Shown piece after piece: positions 1 through 8,694 of a stretch of 64,000 bases of DNA (its first letter is position 1; each line of letters opens with the position of its first letter). This stretch comes from an uncultured Pelagibacteraceae bacterium (lineage in GTDB: Bacteria; Pseudomonadota; Alphaproteobacteria; Pelagibacterales; Pelagibacteraceae). Below the pieces are notes generated by a model. That model was not told the origin of the DNA. It did not search any database and saw nothing but the letters and a program-made list of their open reading frames with translations. The position numbers and the translations under genes are program-made. Location of the stretch: positions 290,851 to 354,850 of the forward strand of contig CACCOB010000002.1 in assembly GCA_902547535.1 (NCBI GenBank), in the 5' to 3' direction.

Positions 1-2
1 AC

Positions 3-407
3 CATATATACGGCTCAAATAAATATCTAGAAAAACATGGTATGCCTAAATCTATAAATGATTTAAACAAGCATAACTTTATATCATTTGGTAGAGGAGC
101 CCCATCGCCAGTGTTTAACCCAGATTGGGCATTAAAACTTGGTATAAAAGATAATAAAAAAAGAAAACCTGTTATGAAGGTAAATAGCGTTATGGGTTTA
201 CTGTTAGCAGTTGAAAGTGGAGTAGGCCTTGCGGCTCTTCCAGATTATTTAGTCTCATTATCGAGAAATGTTATTAAAGTTCTACCCAGCGTTGAAGGTC
301 CAATTACAGAGGCTCATTTCGTTTTTCCAGAATCTTTAAAAAACGTTGCTAGAGTTACAACCTTCAGAAATTTTCTTTATAGTAAAATTTCTGAGTTTAA
401 GTCATAA
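3..407 (+). CDS. LysR-family transcriptional regulator, C-terminal part
   Basis: The reading frame is open to the left edge of the window, so this is the 3' part of a longer gene; an internal Met at 42 is not a convincing start. The visible residues belong to the effector-binding domain of LysR-type regulators. The clearest element is the segment AVESGVGLAALPDYLV, the usual helix and loop before the last strand of that domain, followed by a short C-terminal helix. The DNA-binding helix-turn-helix lies outside the window. It ends about 120 bases before the iron-binding protein gene. Whether it regulates any neighbour cannot be seen. LysR assignment is fairly safe; the effector is unknown. Confidence 0.75.
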   Translation, partial: HIYGSNKYLEKHGMPKSINDLNKHNFISFGRGAPSPVFNPDWALKLGIKDNKKRKPVMKVNSVMGLLLAVESGVGLAALPDYLVSLSRNVIKVLPSVEGPITEAHFVFPESLKNVARVTTFRNFLYSKISEFKS

Positions 408-450
408 AAACCCTAAAAATCACATAAATTATATCTGCGACACTATTGAG

Positions 451-503
451 ATTGATAATCATTATCATTGCGAATAGTTCTCAAAATCATTATAAATACA
501 TTA
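451..503 (+). promoter_or_regulatory. Fur-type operator overlapping the futA promoter
   Basis: Bases 454-466 read GATAATCATTATC, a perfect 6-1-6 inverted repeat matching the classical Fur operator core. It is followed directly by a good sigma-70-like promoter: TTGCGA at 468-473, a 17-base spacer, and TATAAA at 491-496, which puts the start of transcription near 503. The operator abuts the -35 element, so bound repressor would block RNA polymerase. The downstream gene is a ferric-iron-binding protein, which fits iron repression. In alphaproteobacteria Fur homologues may respond to manganese (Mur), so the exact metal is inferred from the target gene. Confidence 0.8.
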
Positions 504-524
504 ACAATTAACATAGAGAGATAA

Positions 525-1553
525 ATGAAAAAAATATCAATTTCAGCATTAATTCTATCATTATTTGTTTCAACTTTTGCGAAAGCAAATGAGGTGAATA
601 TATTCAATGCTAGACACTATAAAGCTGACGCAGAACTTTATAGCAAATTTACTGCAGCAACTGGAATTAAAGTAAATTTAATTAATGGTAAAGCTGGAGC
701 TTTAGAGAAAAGAATGATCGAGGAAGGTGCAGACTCAGCTGCCGATCTTTACATCACAGCAGATGCAGGAAGATGTGGTGCTTTTAAAGCAAAAGGTATG
801 ACGCAAGCAGGACTTGTTTCACCAACTATCAAATCTTCAGTTCCAAAAAACTTTAGAACAACTCACTGGGTTGGCGTAGCTAAGAGAGCTAGAATAGTCT
901 ATTACGCTCCAGAAAGAGTAAGTGGAGCAGAATTATCTGGACTAACTTATGAAAGTCTGGCTGATCCTAAATGGAAAGGTAGAATTGCAATAAGAGCATC
1001 TAGCAATATTTACAATAAATCTTTAGTAGCATCATTAGTAAAAAATAATGGAAAAAAAGCTGCTAGAGAGTGGGCAAAAGGTGTTGTTGCCAATATGGCA
1101 AGAGATCCTAAAGGAAATGACAGAGCTCAGATTATGGCAGTTGCCGCAGGAGAAGCAGACATAGCAGTTGCAAACACATACTATTTAGCTTTGATGTTAT
1201 CCGGGAACAAAGGTGCAGAACAACAAGCAGCAGCTAGAAAAGTAAAGGCATTTTTCCCTAATCAAAATGATAGAGGAACACATATGAATATTAGTTGTGC
1301 TGCTCTAGTTAAAGGTGCTCCAAATAAAGTTAATGCAATTGCACTTGTAGATTATTTGTTATCACCAGAAGCACAAGAACATTTCACTAATAATACTTTT
1401 GAGTTTCCGATGATTGCAGGTGTTTCACCAAACCCATTAGTAGTAAACAACTTAGGTTTAGATTTTAAACAAGATTTAACCACAAGCGTTGCTAGTTATG
1501 GAGCTAAGCAAGCGGATGCATTAGAAGTAATGACAGCTGCAGGTTGGAAATAA
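525..1553 (+). CDS. futA: Ferric iron ABC transporter, periplasmic iron-binding protein
   Basis: This 342-residue secreted protein is the iron-binding component of a FutABC/FbpABC importer. A cleavable signal peptide covers about residues 1-21, ending AKA. The mature protein begins with the family's conserved strand and carries NARHY (His31, Tyr32) and NTYY (Tyr219, Tyr220), which match the His/Tyr ligands that bind iron in FutA/IdiA proteins. Length fits the family. The gene follows a Fur operator and promoter and is separated from its permease gene by a terminator and a very small ORF, so the binding protein can be made in excess over the membrane parts. The start has the purine-rich sequence AGAGAG upstream. 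Confidence 0.93.
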   Translation: MKKISISALILSLFVSTFAKANEVNIFNARHYKADAELYSKFTAATGIKVNLINGKAGALEKRMIEEGADSAADLYITADAGRCGAFKAKGMTQAGLVSPTIKSSVPKNFRTTHWVGVAKRARIVYYAPERVSGAELSGLTYESLADPKWKGRIAIRASSNIYNKSLVASLVKNNGKKAAREWAKGVVANMARDPKGNDRAQIMAVAAGEADIAVANTYYLALMLSGNKGAEQQAAARKVKAFFPNQNDRGTHMNISCAALVKGAPNKVNAIALVDYLLSPEAQEHFTNNTFEFPMIAGVSPNPLVVNNLGLDFKQDLTTSVASYGAKQADALEVMTAAGWK

Positions 1554-1576
1554 CATTGAGGACTAAAAAAAAATTT

Positions 1577-1726
1577 ATGTCTGATGTTAATTACAATAAA
1601 TCAGCCAAGCCATGTATCCCATGTGCTGAGGAGTGTAAAAAAATTAATAACAGAATAAATAAAAGAAAGTTATCAGAGATAAATACTAAAGATTTTCCGC
1701 ACATTCTAAAAGTATTCAATATCTGA
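1577..1726 (+). CDS. Small CxxC-containing protein (49 aa)
   Basis: A short frame lies between the iron-binding protein gene and the terminator, so it would be on the futA transcript. From the ATG at 1577 the product is 49 residues and strongly basic, with the cysteine pattern CIPCAEEC near residues 11-18. The frame can be extended upstream to a TTG overlapping the end of futA, but that start is unattractive. No strong ribosome binding site is seen; GAGG lies about 17 bases before the ATG. I do not recognise the family. The cysteines and location suggest a link to iron or another metal, but this is inference, and it may not be expressed. Confidence 0.45.
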   Translation: MSDVNYNKSAKPCIPCAEECKKINNRINKRKLSEINTKDFPHILKVFNI

Positions 1727-1737
1727 CCTTTTTTAAT

Positions 1738-1770
1738 AAAAGTGCCTATGTATCTTTCGTAGGCACTTTT
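1738..1770 (+). terminator. Rho-independent terminator after futA
   Basis: AAAAGTGCCTA (1738-1748) and TAGGCACTTTT (1760-1770) form a perfect 11-base-pair stem with an 11-base loop, ending in a T run. It separates futA and the small CxxC gene from the permease gene. The A/T tails on both sides would let it act in either direction. Confidence 0.85.
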
Positions 1771-1817
1771 AAATTATTAAATTGAGACTATATTTAAAAT
1801 TAAATTAAATTACTTTT

Positions 1818-3446
1818 ATGAATTCAAACAAACTTAATATATGGTTTCTAAGCTCTTTATTAGTTTCATTACTTGTTATTATTCCAATTATAACCGTTTC
1901 AATTAGTTTTTTTGAAGAAACCTCTCGATATTTTGAAATTTTAAAATCCACTTTTCTATTTGAGTATATTCTTAATTCTTTATTGCTTTTGATTGGTGTT
2001 TTAATTTTAACTTTTATCTTGGGAGTAGGAGCATCATATTTAGTATCGTTTTATGAATTTCTTGGAGTTAATTTTTTTAAATGGGCTTTAATTTTATCTT
2101 TTGCAATTCCACCTTATATATATGCATATTCGTTATTTGCCTTCTTTGATAATTACGGAACAGCATTTACTATATTAAAGACCTTATTTGGTGAAGGCGA
2201 ATTTAATCAACATATACCAAAATTTGACGGTATGTTTGGATTAATTTTATCAATTTCATTTTCACTTTACGCTTATGTTTACATATTAGGAAGATCTTCA
2301 TTTTTATATCAATCACAAAACTTAATTGAACTTGGAAAAAACTTAGGTTTTTCCAAATTTAAATCTTTTTTTTTTATTATATTACCTGCTTCACGACCTG
2401 CAATTGTTGCAGGTCTATCTTTAGTTGCAATGGAAACATTGGCAGAATTTGGAGCCGTTGACTTTTTTTCAGTTAATACTCTTACAACAGGTATTTATAA
2501 TGCATGGATAACATTTGATGATTTAGCTTTTGCAAATAGAATATCTTTCTTTCTACTATTATTCATATTTATTTTATTTTTAACAGAAAAACTATCTAGA
2601 AAAAAAGCAAAATATCATTTGGACTCTAGAGGTGGATTTAAACAAAAAGAAAAAATAAAACTCTCAGGTATAAATTCTTTTTTTGCTTTCTTGTTTTGTT
2701 TTCTATTATTTTTTTTTAGTTTTTTATTTCCATTAAGTCAAATGGTCTATTGGACAATTAAATTTCCAGAAAACTTTTTTGATGTAAATGTAATGAACCT
2801 TTTATTAAATACTTTATATTTAGTGACACTATCCAGTATTGTTTTAATATTTTTTGCATTGCTTTCAAATTATGGTAACCGTGTTTCAAAAAATAAAACT
2901 CTTAATTTTTTATCGACACTATCAATATCAGGATATGCAATACCAGGTGTAATATTAGCTGTAGCCTTTATAACTTTTATTGCATGGTTTGATAATAATA
3001 TAATTAAATCTCTTGGTTTTTTATCTATTAAAAAAATATTTATTGGGTCAATCTTAGGATTAATAATTGTTTATTTCATTCGTTTTTATTCATTAGCATT
3101 TAATGGGATTAAATCTGGTTATGAAAAAATAAATTTTTCAGTTGATGAAAGTGCCTATCTACTTGGTTATTCAAAAAGAAAGACTTTTTTTAATATCCAC
3201 ATTCCATATTTAAGAAATTCACTTTTATTTGTAATTATACTAATTTCGCTAGAGATAATTAGAGAATTACCAATTACCTTAGTTTTAAGACCTTTTAATT
3301 TTGAAACATTTGCAACAACAGCATATATTTCTGCATCCGAGGACATGCTTGAGGCAGCAGCAGTACCATCATTATTTTTAATTTTAATTGCAGCTTTTTT
3401 TATTACAATATCTTCTAAATATATTTTAAAAGATAATAATGAGTAA
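1818..3446 (+). CDS. futB: Ferric iron ABC transporter, fused two-domain permease
   Basis: The 542-residue inner-membrane protein has about twelve hydrophobic segments in two similar halves, as in FutB/FbpB/SfuB, where one chain supplies both permease domains. Each half holds an EAA-type coupling loop: one around residues 173-200 (ELGKNLGFSKFKSFFFIILPASRPA) and one in the second half (ESAYLLGYSKRKTFFNIHIPYLR), both ending with the expected Pro. It overlaps the ATPase gene by 8 bases, so the two are co-translated. It forms the membrane channel for iron delivered by the product of the gene at 525-1553. The gene is very AT-rich even for this window. Confidence 0.9.
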   Translation: MNSNKLNIWFLSSLLVSLLVIIPIITVSISFFEETSRYFEILKSTFLFEYILNSLLLLIGVLILTFILGVGASYLVSFYEFLGVNFFKWALILSFAIPPYIYAYSLFAFFDNYGTAFTILKTLFGEGEFNQHIPKFDGMFGLILSISFSLYAYVYILGRSSFLYQSQNLIELGKNLGFSKFKSFFFIILPASRPAIVAGLSLVAMETLAEFGAVDFFSVNTLTTGIYNAWITFDDLAFANRISFFLLLFIFILFLTEKLSRKKAKYHLDSRGGFKQKEKIKLSGINSFFAFLFCFLLFFFSFLFPLSQMVYWTIKFPENFFDVNVMNLLLNTLYLVTLSSIVLIFFALLSNYGNRVSKNKTLNFLSTLSISGYAIPGVILAVAFITFIAWFDNNIIKSLGFLSIKKIFIGSILGLIIVYFIRFYSLAFNGIKSGYEKINFSVDESAYLLGYSKRKTFFNIHIPYLRNSLLFVIILISLEIIRELPITLVLRPFNFETFATTAYISASEDMLEAAAVPSLFLILIAAFFITISSKYILKDNNE

Positions 3447-4497
3447 AAATTTTTTAGAAATTAAAAATGTTGACTTTATAGTTAGTGGTCAAACCAAAGT
3501 AAAAAACGTCTCTTTTTCAATTCAAAATGAAGGCGATATAATTTGTCTATTAGGGCCATCTGGAATAGGAAAAACAACAATTTTAAGAACTATTGCTGGC
3601 TTAGAGAAGATCGTTAATGGATCAATAACAATAAATAATAAGTTAATGTCCTCAAAAAACAAACATGTTGAACCAGAGGACCGAAACATATCACTTGCTT
3701 TTCAAGAAAATAGTTTATTTCCACATTATAACGTTGAAAAAAATATTTTAATCGGGACAGAAAAAAAAAGTAAGAAAAAAAAGAAAATAAATCCAAAAGA
3801 AATAATTAGTTTTTTAAACCTAAAAAAAATATTAAACAAATATCCCCATGAAATTAGCGCTGGCGAAGCTCAAAGAGCATCGTTAGCAAGATCATTAGTT
3901 TCTAATCCAGATTTACTTCTTCTAGATGAACCACTTTCAAATGTTGATCAAAGTTTTAAAGAAGAAATTCAAGTTGAGTTAAAACAATTATTAAGTAAAT
4001 CTAAAATAACAACTATTATTGTAACACATGACTCATATGAAGCTTTTTATTTAGGAAGCAAGTGTGGAATTATTTTAAATAAACAACTTAAACAATTTGA
4101 CGACCCATACAATGTTTATCACTTTCCAAATTCAATTGAGGTTGTAAATTTTTTAAATAGAGGAATTTTAATTCCAGCAAAAGTAACAAGTGAGAATAGT
4201 TTAGAAAATAAAGATCTAGGAACAATCCAAGGTAATTTTGTAAAACATTACCCTAATGGATCTGATGTTAAACTTTTATTGCAACCCGAAGATCTAGAGC
4301 ATGATGACAAAAGTAATTTAAAATTGGAAGTAGTTGATCGAAAATTCAGAGGAACAAATTTTATCTACACCCTTAAAACTGAAAGTAATTTACAAATTCC
4401 CGTATTCGTACATTCTCATCATATTCATCAACATGAGATAGATGAAAAATTTGGTATTAAAAGACCAATTCATATTGACCACATTGTCTGTTTTTAA
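3439..4497 (+). CDS. futC: Ferric iron ABC transporter, ATP-binding protein
   Basis: This 352-residue ABC ATPase has Walker A GPSGIGKTT near residue 40, a Q-loop in LAFQENSLFPHYNV, a variant signature ISAGEAQRASLAR in place of LSGGQ, Walker B LLLLDEP, and the switch His in IVTHD. The C-terminal 100 residues form the regulatory TOBE-like region found in FbpC/FutC. It overlaps futB by 8 bases and is followed after 27 bases by the dimethylglycine dehydrogenase-like gene. It powers iron uptake through the FutB channel. The Ala in place of the first signature Gly is tolerated in some members, so activity is expected. Confidence 0.9.
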   Translation: MSKNFLEIKNVDFIVSGQTKVKNVSFSIQNEGDIICLLGPSGIGKTTILRTIAGLEKIVNGSITINNKLMSSKNKHVEPEDRNISLAFQENSLFPHYNVEKNILIGTEKKSKKKKKINPKEIISFLNLKKILNKYPHEISAGEAQRASLARSLVSNPDLLLLDEPLSNVDQSFKEEIQVELKQLLSKSKITTIIVTHDSYEAFYLGSKCGIILNKQLKQFDDPYNVYHFPNSIEVVNFLNRGILIPAKVTSENSLENKDLGTIQGNFVKHYPNGSDVKLLLQPEDLEHDDKSNLKLEVVDRKFRGTNFIYTLKTESNLQIPVFVHSHHIHQHEIDEKFGIKRPIHIDHIVCF

Positions 4498-4524
4498 TTA
4501 TTATTGTACGTTTATAATAAATCC

Positions 4525-6969
4525 ATGGATAAAGAATTACCAAAAAGCTCAAAAGTTGTAGTAATTGGAGGGGGTGTTGCAGGCACATCATGCGCATACC
4601 ATCTTGCTAAATTTGGTTGGAAAGATGTCGTTTTATTAGAAAGAGATCAATTGACATCAGGAACAACTTGGCACGCTGCCGGTCTTATGGGCCAATTAGG
4701 AGCATCATCAACTATAACAAAACTTAGAAAATATACTTTAGATCTTTACCAAGATTTAGAAAAAAAGACTGGTTTATCAATTGGATTAAAACAAAATGGT
4801 GCAATTACAGTTGCAACAACAAATGATAGAATGCAAGAGTTACTTAGACAAGCAACGACAGCTCAATTATCAGATGTTGAAGTGCAAGTTTTAGATAAAA
4901 AACAAACAAAAGATTTATACCCAGTAGTAAATAACGAGGATATTATTGGAAGTGTTTTTATGCCTAAAGATGGACAGGCTGATCCAGTAGGTGTCACCAA
5001 CGTTTTAGCAAAAGCGGCTAGGATGGAAGGTGCAAAAATTTTTGAAAAAACACCGGTTACAAAAATTTTAGTCAAAAATAAATCTATAGTTGGAGTAGAG
5101 ACTGAAAAAGGAAAAATAGATTGTCAGTATGTTGTTCTAGCTACTGGTATGTGGTCTAGGCAAATTGGTGAAAAAATGAATGTGAGTATTCCACTATATC
5201 CTAATGAACATTTTTATGTGATCACGGAGCCGATGAAAGATCTACCTACAAATTTACCAGTTTTGAGAGATTATAATAATTTTCTTTATCTAAAAGAAGA
5301 TGCTGGGAAAATGTTAGTTGGAATTTTTGAGCCAAATGCCAAACCTGCTTTTAAAGATACTGGTATTGTACCAGAAAATTTTTCTTTTGGAGAATTGCCA
5401 GATGACTTTGATCATTTTGAACCTTATTTAAAAAAATCTTTCCATAGATTGCCAATGTTAGAAAATGCAGGAATTAGAAAATTTTTCTCTGGCCCAGAAT
5501 CTTTTACACCTGATACACAATATTTATTAGGAGAGACTCCAGAAATAAAAAACTTATTCACTTGTTGCGGGTTTAATAGCATCGGTATAGCAAGTTCAGG
5601 TGGCGCAGGTAGAGTTACTGCTGAATGGATGATCAATGGACATATTAACGAGGATTTATTCTCTGTAGATATAAAAAGATTTCAACAATTTCATTCTTCA
5701 AAAAAATTTATTATGGAAAGAGTTACAGAGACTCTTGGTGATTTATATGGAATGCATTGGCCATATAAACAACATAAAACTTCAAGAAACCAAATTACTT
5801 TACCATACCATGAAGAACTAAAAAAATTAGGAGCTTGTTTTGGATCTTCAGGCGGTTTTGAGAGACCCATGTGGTATTCTTTAAATGGTGCAAAAGCTGA
5901 ATATGAATACAGTTTTGGTTATCAAAATTGGTATCCATCTGCTGAGTATGAGACCAAAAATACAAGAAAAAATGTCGGTTTATTCGAATTAACACCTTTT
6001 TCTAAATTTGATGTTGCTGGAGAAAATGTCCATGATGAATTACAAAAATTGTGTACAGCAAACATAAAAGATGTTGAGGGTAGATCAACTTACACCCAGA
6101 TGCTAAATGAAGATGGTGGTATAGAGACAGATGTAACTATAACTTGCCTGACTAAAAATCATTTTAGAATAATAGGTCCAGCCGCAACAAGAGAACATGA
6201 TAAATTTCATATAAAAAAATACCTCTCAGAAAAAATAAACTTTAAAGATGTAACAGAGGATTTTGCATGCTTAGGATTGTATGGACCAAATACTAGAAAA
6301 CTATTATCAAATATAAGTGATAATGATTTTTCAAATGAAGGAATAAAATTTAGTCTTGGTAAAAAGGTGAATATAGATGGAATTGATGTTTGGGCTCAAA
6401 GATTGTCATATGTGGGTGAAATTGGATTTGAGTTATATGTAAAAATAGAAGATAGCAAAAAACTTTTCTTAACTATAGTCAATGAAGGTAAAAATCATAA
6501 TTTATCTCTATGTGGAGCGCACGCAATGGATATAATGAGAATGGAAAGTGGCTTTTTACATTGGGGGCATGATATATCTCCCGAGGAGAATCAATACCAA
6601 GCAGGACTTCAATTTGCTATCAGTTATAAAAAAAATGTTAATTTTATTGGAAAAGAAGCTTTATTAAAAATTAAAGATCAAAAACCAAAAAAATTGTTGG
6701 CAATGATGGTTCTTAAAGATAATAAACCAGGACAACCTCTACTGCTTCATGAAGAACCGATTTACTTAGATGATAAAATAATTGGTAGAACAACTTCAGG
6801 TAATTATTCATTCAATTTTGAAAAAAATATATCTTTTGGTTATGTAAATTCTGGAAATACAATTGAAAATTTACTTGATAAAAATTTGTTTATTGAAATA
6901 GAAAAGAAAAAATATCCTGTTTCATTAATTCAAAAGCCACTTAATCAAAAAAATATTAAAAATGCCTAA
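4525..6969 (+). CDS. Dimethylglycine/sarcosine dehydrogenase-like flavoprotein with folate-binding GcvT domain
   Basis: The 814-residue protein combines an N-terminal FAD-dependent amine oxidase domain with a C-terminal GcvT/aminomethyltransferase domain, the layout of dimethylglycine and sarcosine dehydrogenases. The dinucleotide motif VVVIGGGVAG is near residue 15. His50 in TTWHAAG matches the histidine that carries covalent FAD in this family. The GcvT half, from about residue 420, should pass the released methyl group to tetrahydrofolate. I chose ATG at 4525 because it places the FAD motif at the usual distance; an upstream TTG at 4504 is possible. It lies in the iron-transporter gene string and shares one base with the dioxygenase gene. 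The exact amine (dimethylglycine, sarcosine or another) is not determined. Confidence 0.85.
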   Translation: MDKELPKSSKVVVIGGGVAGTSCAYHLAKFGWKDVVLLERDQLTSGTTWHAAGLMGQLGASSTITKLRKYTLDLYQDLEKKTGLSIGLKQNGAITVATTNDRMQELLRQATTAQLSDVEVQVLDKKQTKDLYPVVNNEDIIGSVFMPKDGQADPVGVTNVLAKAARMEGAKIFEKTPVTKILVKNKSIVGVETEKGKIDCQYVVLATGMWSRQIGEKMNVSIPLYPNEHFYVITEPMKDLPTNLPVLRDYNNFLYLKEDAGKMLVGIFEPNAKPAFKDTGIVPENFSFGELPDDFDHFEPYLKKSFHRLPMLENAGIRKFFSGPESFTPDTQYLLGETPEIKNLFTCCGFNSIGIASSGGAGRVTAEWMINGHINEDLFSVDIKRFQQFHSSKKFIMERVTETLGDLYGMHWPYKQHKTSRNQITLPYHEELKKLGACFGSSGGFERPMWYSLNGAKAEYEYSFGYQNWYPSAEYETKNTRKNVGLFELTPFSKFDVAGENVHDELQKLCTANIKDVEGRSTYTQMLNEDGGIETDVTITCLTKNHFRIIGPAATREHDKFHIKKYLSEKINFKDVTEDFACLGLYGPNTRKLLSNISDNDFSNEGIKFSLGKKVNIDGIDVWAQRLSYVGEIGFELYVKIEDSKKLFLTIVNEGKNHNLSLCGAHAMDIMRMESGFLHWGHDISPEENQYQAGLQFAISYKKNVNFIGKEALLKIKDQKPKKLLAMMVLKDNKPGQPLLLHEEPIYLDDKIIGRTTSGNYSFNFEKNISFGYVNSGNTIENLLDKNLFIEIEKKKYPVSLIQKPLNQKNIKNA

Positions 6970-7760
6970 TGTTTAAAATTATCCCCAAAAAAAATAAGGC
7001 AGCAGAGATTATTTGCAATCTTAATAAAATTAATAAAAATGAATTGAAACAAATAAAATCTACACTTGATAAATATGGTATGATTTATTTTCCAAAACAA
7101 AAGCTAAATTCTAGAAATTATCTAAATTTTGCACAAAAATTTGGGAAACCTGCGAACTATCCAAGGTTGAGAGGATTAAATAAAAAATACCCACAAATTA
7201 CTGTTGTACAAAGAAAATCTTCAGACAAGGGACCAAGCTTTGGTGAACAATTTCATACAGACTCTTCATATACAAAAAAACCTCCACGATACACTATGTT
7301 GCTATCAAAACTGGTGCCTAAAAAAGGTGTTGCAAATACTGAGTTTTCCTCACAGTATTTAGCATATGAAAATCTGACTAAAAATCACAAAATTAGACTT
7401 AATAGATTAAAAGGTATTTACTCATCGCATGGACCTATATCAATTACTACAGTTGAAAGAGAGAAAGAAAAGGGAAAAATTTCAAAAGAATTAATTGCCA
7501 GTCATAAGATTATTAAAACTATTAATAATAAAAAAACTATATACTGTAGTCCTGGACACTTTATAAAATTTAACACAAATATGACTAAACAAAAAAATAA
7601 ATTAAAGAATTTTTTATTCAGTCACCAGACTAAAAAAAAATTTCAATATGCTTTAGAATGGGAAAAAGACCAGCTTGCTATTTGGGATAATAGAGCAATG
7701 CTTCATCAGGCTACTCCTTTTAAAGGAAATAGAATTCTTCACAGAATAACAATATTATAA
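6969..7760 (+). CDS. TauD/TfdA-family Fe(II)/2-oxoglutarate dioxygenase
   Basis: The 263-residue protein has the family's facial triad: His96 and Asp98 in QFHTDSSY and the distal His in IWDNRAMLHQATPF, followed by the 2-oxoglutarate-binding Arg near the C-terminus (ILHRITIL). Such enzymes hydroxylate small substrates such as taurine, alkylsulfates, phosphonates or betaines and need ferrous iron. Its start codon overlaps the stop of the dehydrogenase gene (TAATG), so the two are translationally coupled, which suggests a shared methylated-amine or betaine substrate. The protein is somewhat shorter and more Lys-rich than E. coli TauD. The substrate is unknown. Confidence 0.85.
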   Translation: MFKIIPKKNKAAEIICNLNKINKNELKQIKSTLDKYGMIYFPKQKLNSRNYLNFAQKFGKPANYPRLRGLNKKYPQITVVQRKSSDKGPSFGEQFHTDSSYTKKPPRYTMLLSKLVPKKGVANTEFSSQYLAYENLTKNHKIRLNRLKGIYSSHGPISITTVEREKEKGKISKELIASHKIIKTINNKKTIYCSPGHFIKFNTNMTKQKNKLKNFLFSHQTKKKFQYALEWEKDQLAIWDNRAMLHQATPFKGNRILHRITIL

Positions 7761-7764
7761 TCAA

Positions 7765-8694
7765 ATGTATTCTATCTTTCTTGGGTTAACACCTTTTATT
7801 TTTATAACTTTGCTTGGATTTATATTTGGAAGACTGAAAATATTTGATCTAAGTCATGCAAAAGTTTTAAACTTATTTTTATTCTACGTTGCAGTACCTG
7901 CACTAATTATAAAATTTGTTGCACAGAGTGAAATTGGCCAGGTAGATATTAAGCAAATAATTTCATATTTTTTAATGCAAGCTTCTCTAGGTTTGCTTAC
8001 TTTTTTTGTGACAAGTAAACTTTTTAAAAGACCCATACCTGAGTCAATTATATGGTCACTTATGGTTTCCTTGTCTAACCACGTAACTTTATTATTACCA
8101 ATTACAAAAATTTATTTTGGAACAGAAGTTATAACGCAAGTTACCAGTATAATATTAATGGATGGAGTTATATTACTATCTGTGATTACTTTTTTCTTAG
8201 AATTAACTACAAAAAAAAATATTAAATTACTGTTTTTTCTGAGGAATGTGACTTTTAATCCAATGATATTTTCAATTTTAATTGGACTTTTGCTTTTTAT
8301 ATTTAACTATAAAATTGATAATACGCCGATTGATTACGTGCTATCTGTTTTAGCGGCCTGTGTTTCTCCTGTTGGTTTGTTTGCAATTGGAATTACTCTT
8401 TCTTTTTATACTCACAAAGTTATTAATAAATTAACTTCAACCATATCTATTTTAAAGTTGGTAATATCTCCGCTAATTTTATTAATTATAGCATTTATAT
8501 TTTTTGATGCTGGATTACCTGAAAAAATACCAGGTGCATTTTTTGTAAGTGTAGCACCTTGTGGACACACTGCGGTAGTATTATGTTCAGCTTACAATGT
8601 TAGTCCTGAAAATATTATTAAAGCTCTATTTATTTCTACTTTTGCCTCTATAGGCACAATTTTTTTTGCAATTCAATATCTACAAGTTGCTTAG
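7765..8694 (+). CDS. AEC-family (auxin efflux carrier-like) transporter
   Basis: This 309-residue integral membrane protein has about ten hydrophobic helices in two halves, typical of the AEC/BART transporters related to MdcF and malate permeases. The conserved FYVAVPALI stretch is in the first half, and VAPCGHTAVVLCSAYN, with its Pro and Gly, is in the second. It starts 4 bases after the dioxygenase stop, so it belongs to the same operon. It could export or import an organic acid product of that pathway. Its 3' end overlaps the oppositely oriented dehydrogenase gene by 15 bases. The substrate cannot be read from sequence. Confidence 0.82.
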   Translation: MYSIFLGLTPFIFITLLGFIFGRLKIFDLSHAKVLNLFLFYVAVPALIIKFVAQSEIGQVDIKQIISYFLMQASLGLLTFFVTSKLFKRPIPESIIWSLMVSLSNHVTLLLPITKIYFGTEVITQVTSIILMDGVILLSVITFFLELTTKKNIKLLFFLRNVTFNPMIFSILIGLLLFIFNYKIDNTPIDYVLSVLAACVSPVGLFAIGITLSFYTHKVINKLTSTISILKLVISPLILLIIAFIFFDAGLPEKIPGAFFVSVAPCGHTAVVLCSAYNVSPENIIKALFISTFASIGTIFFAIQYLQVA

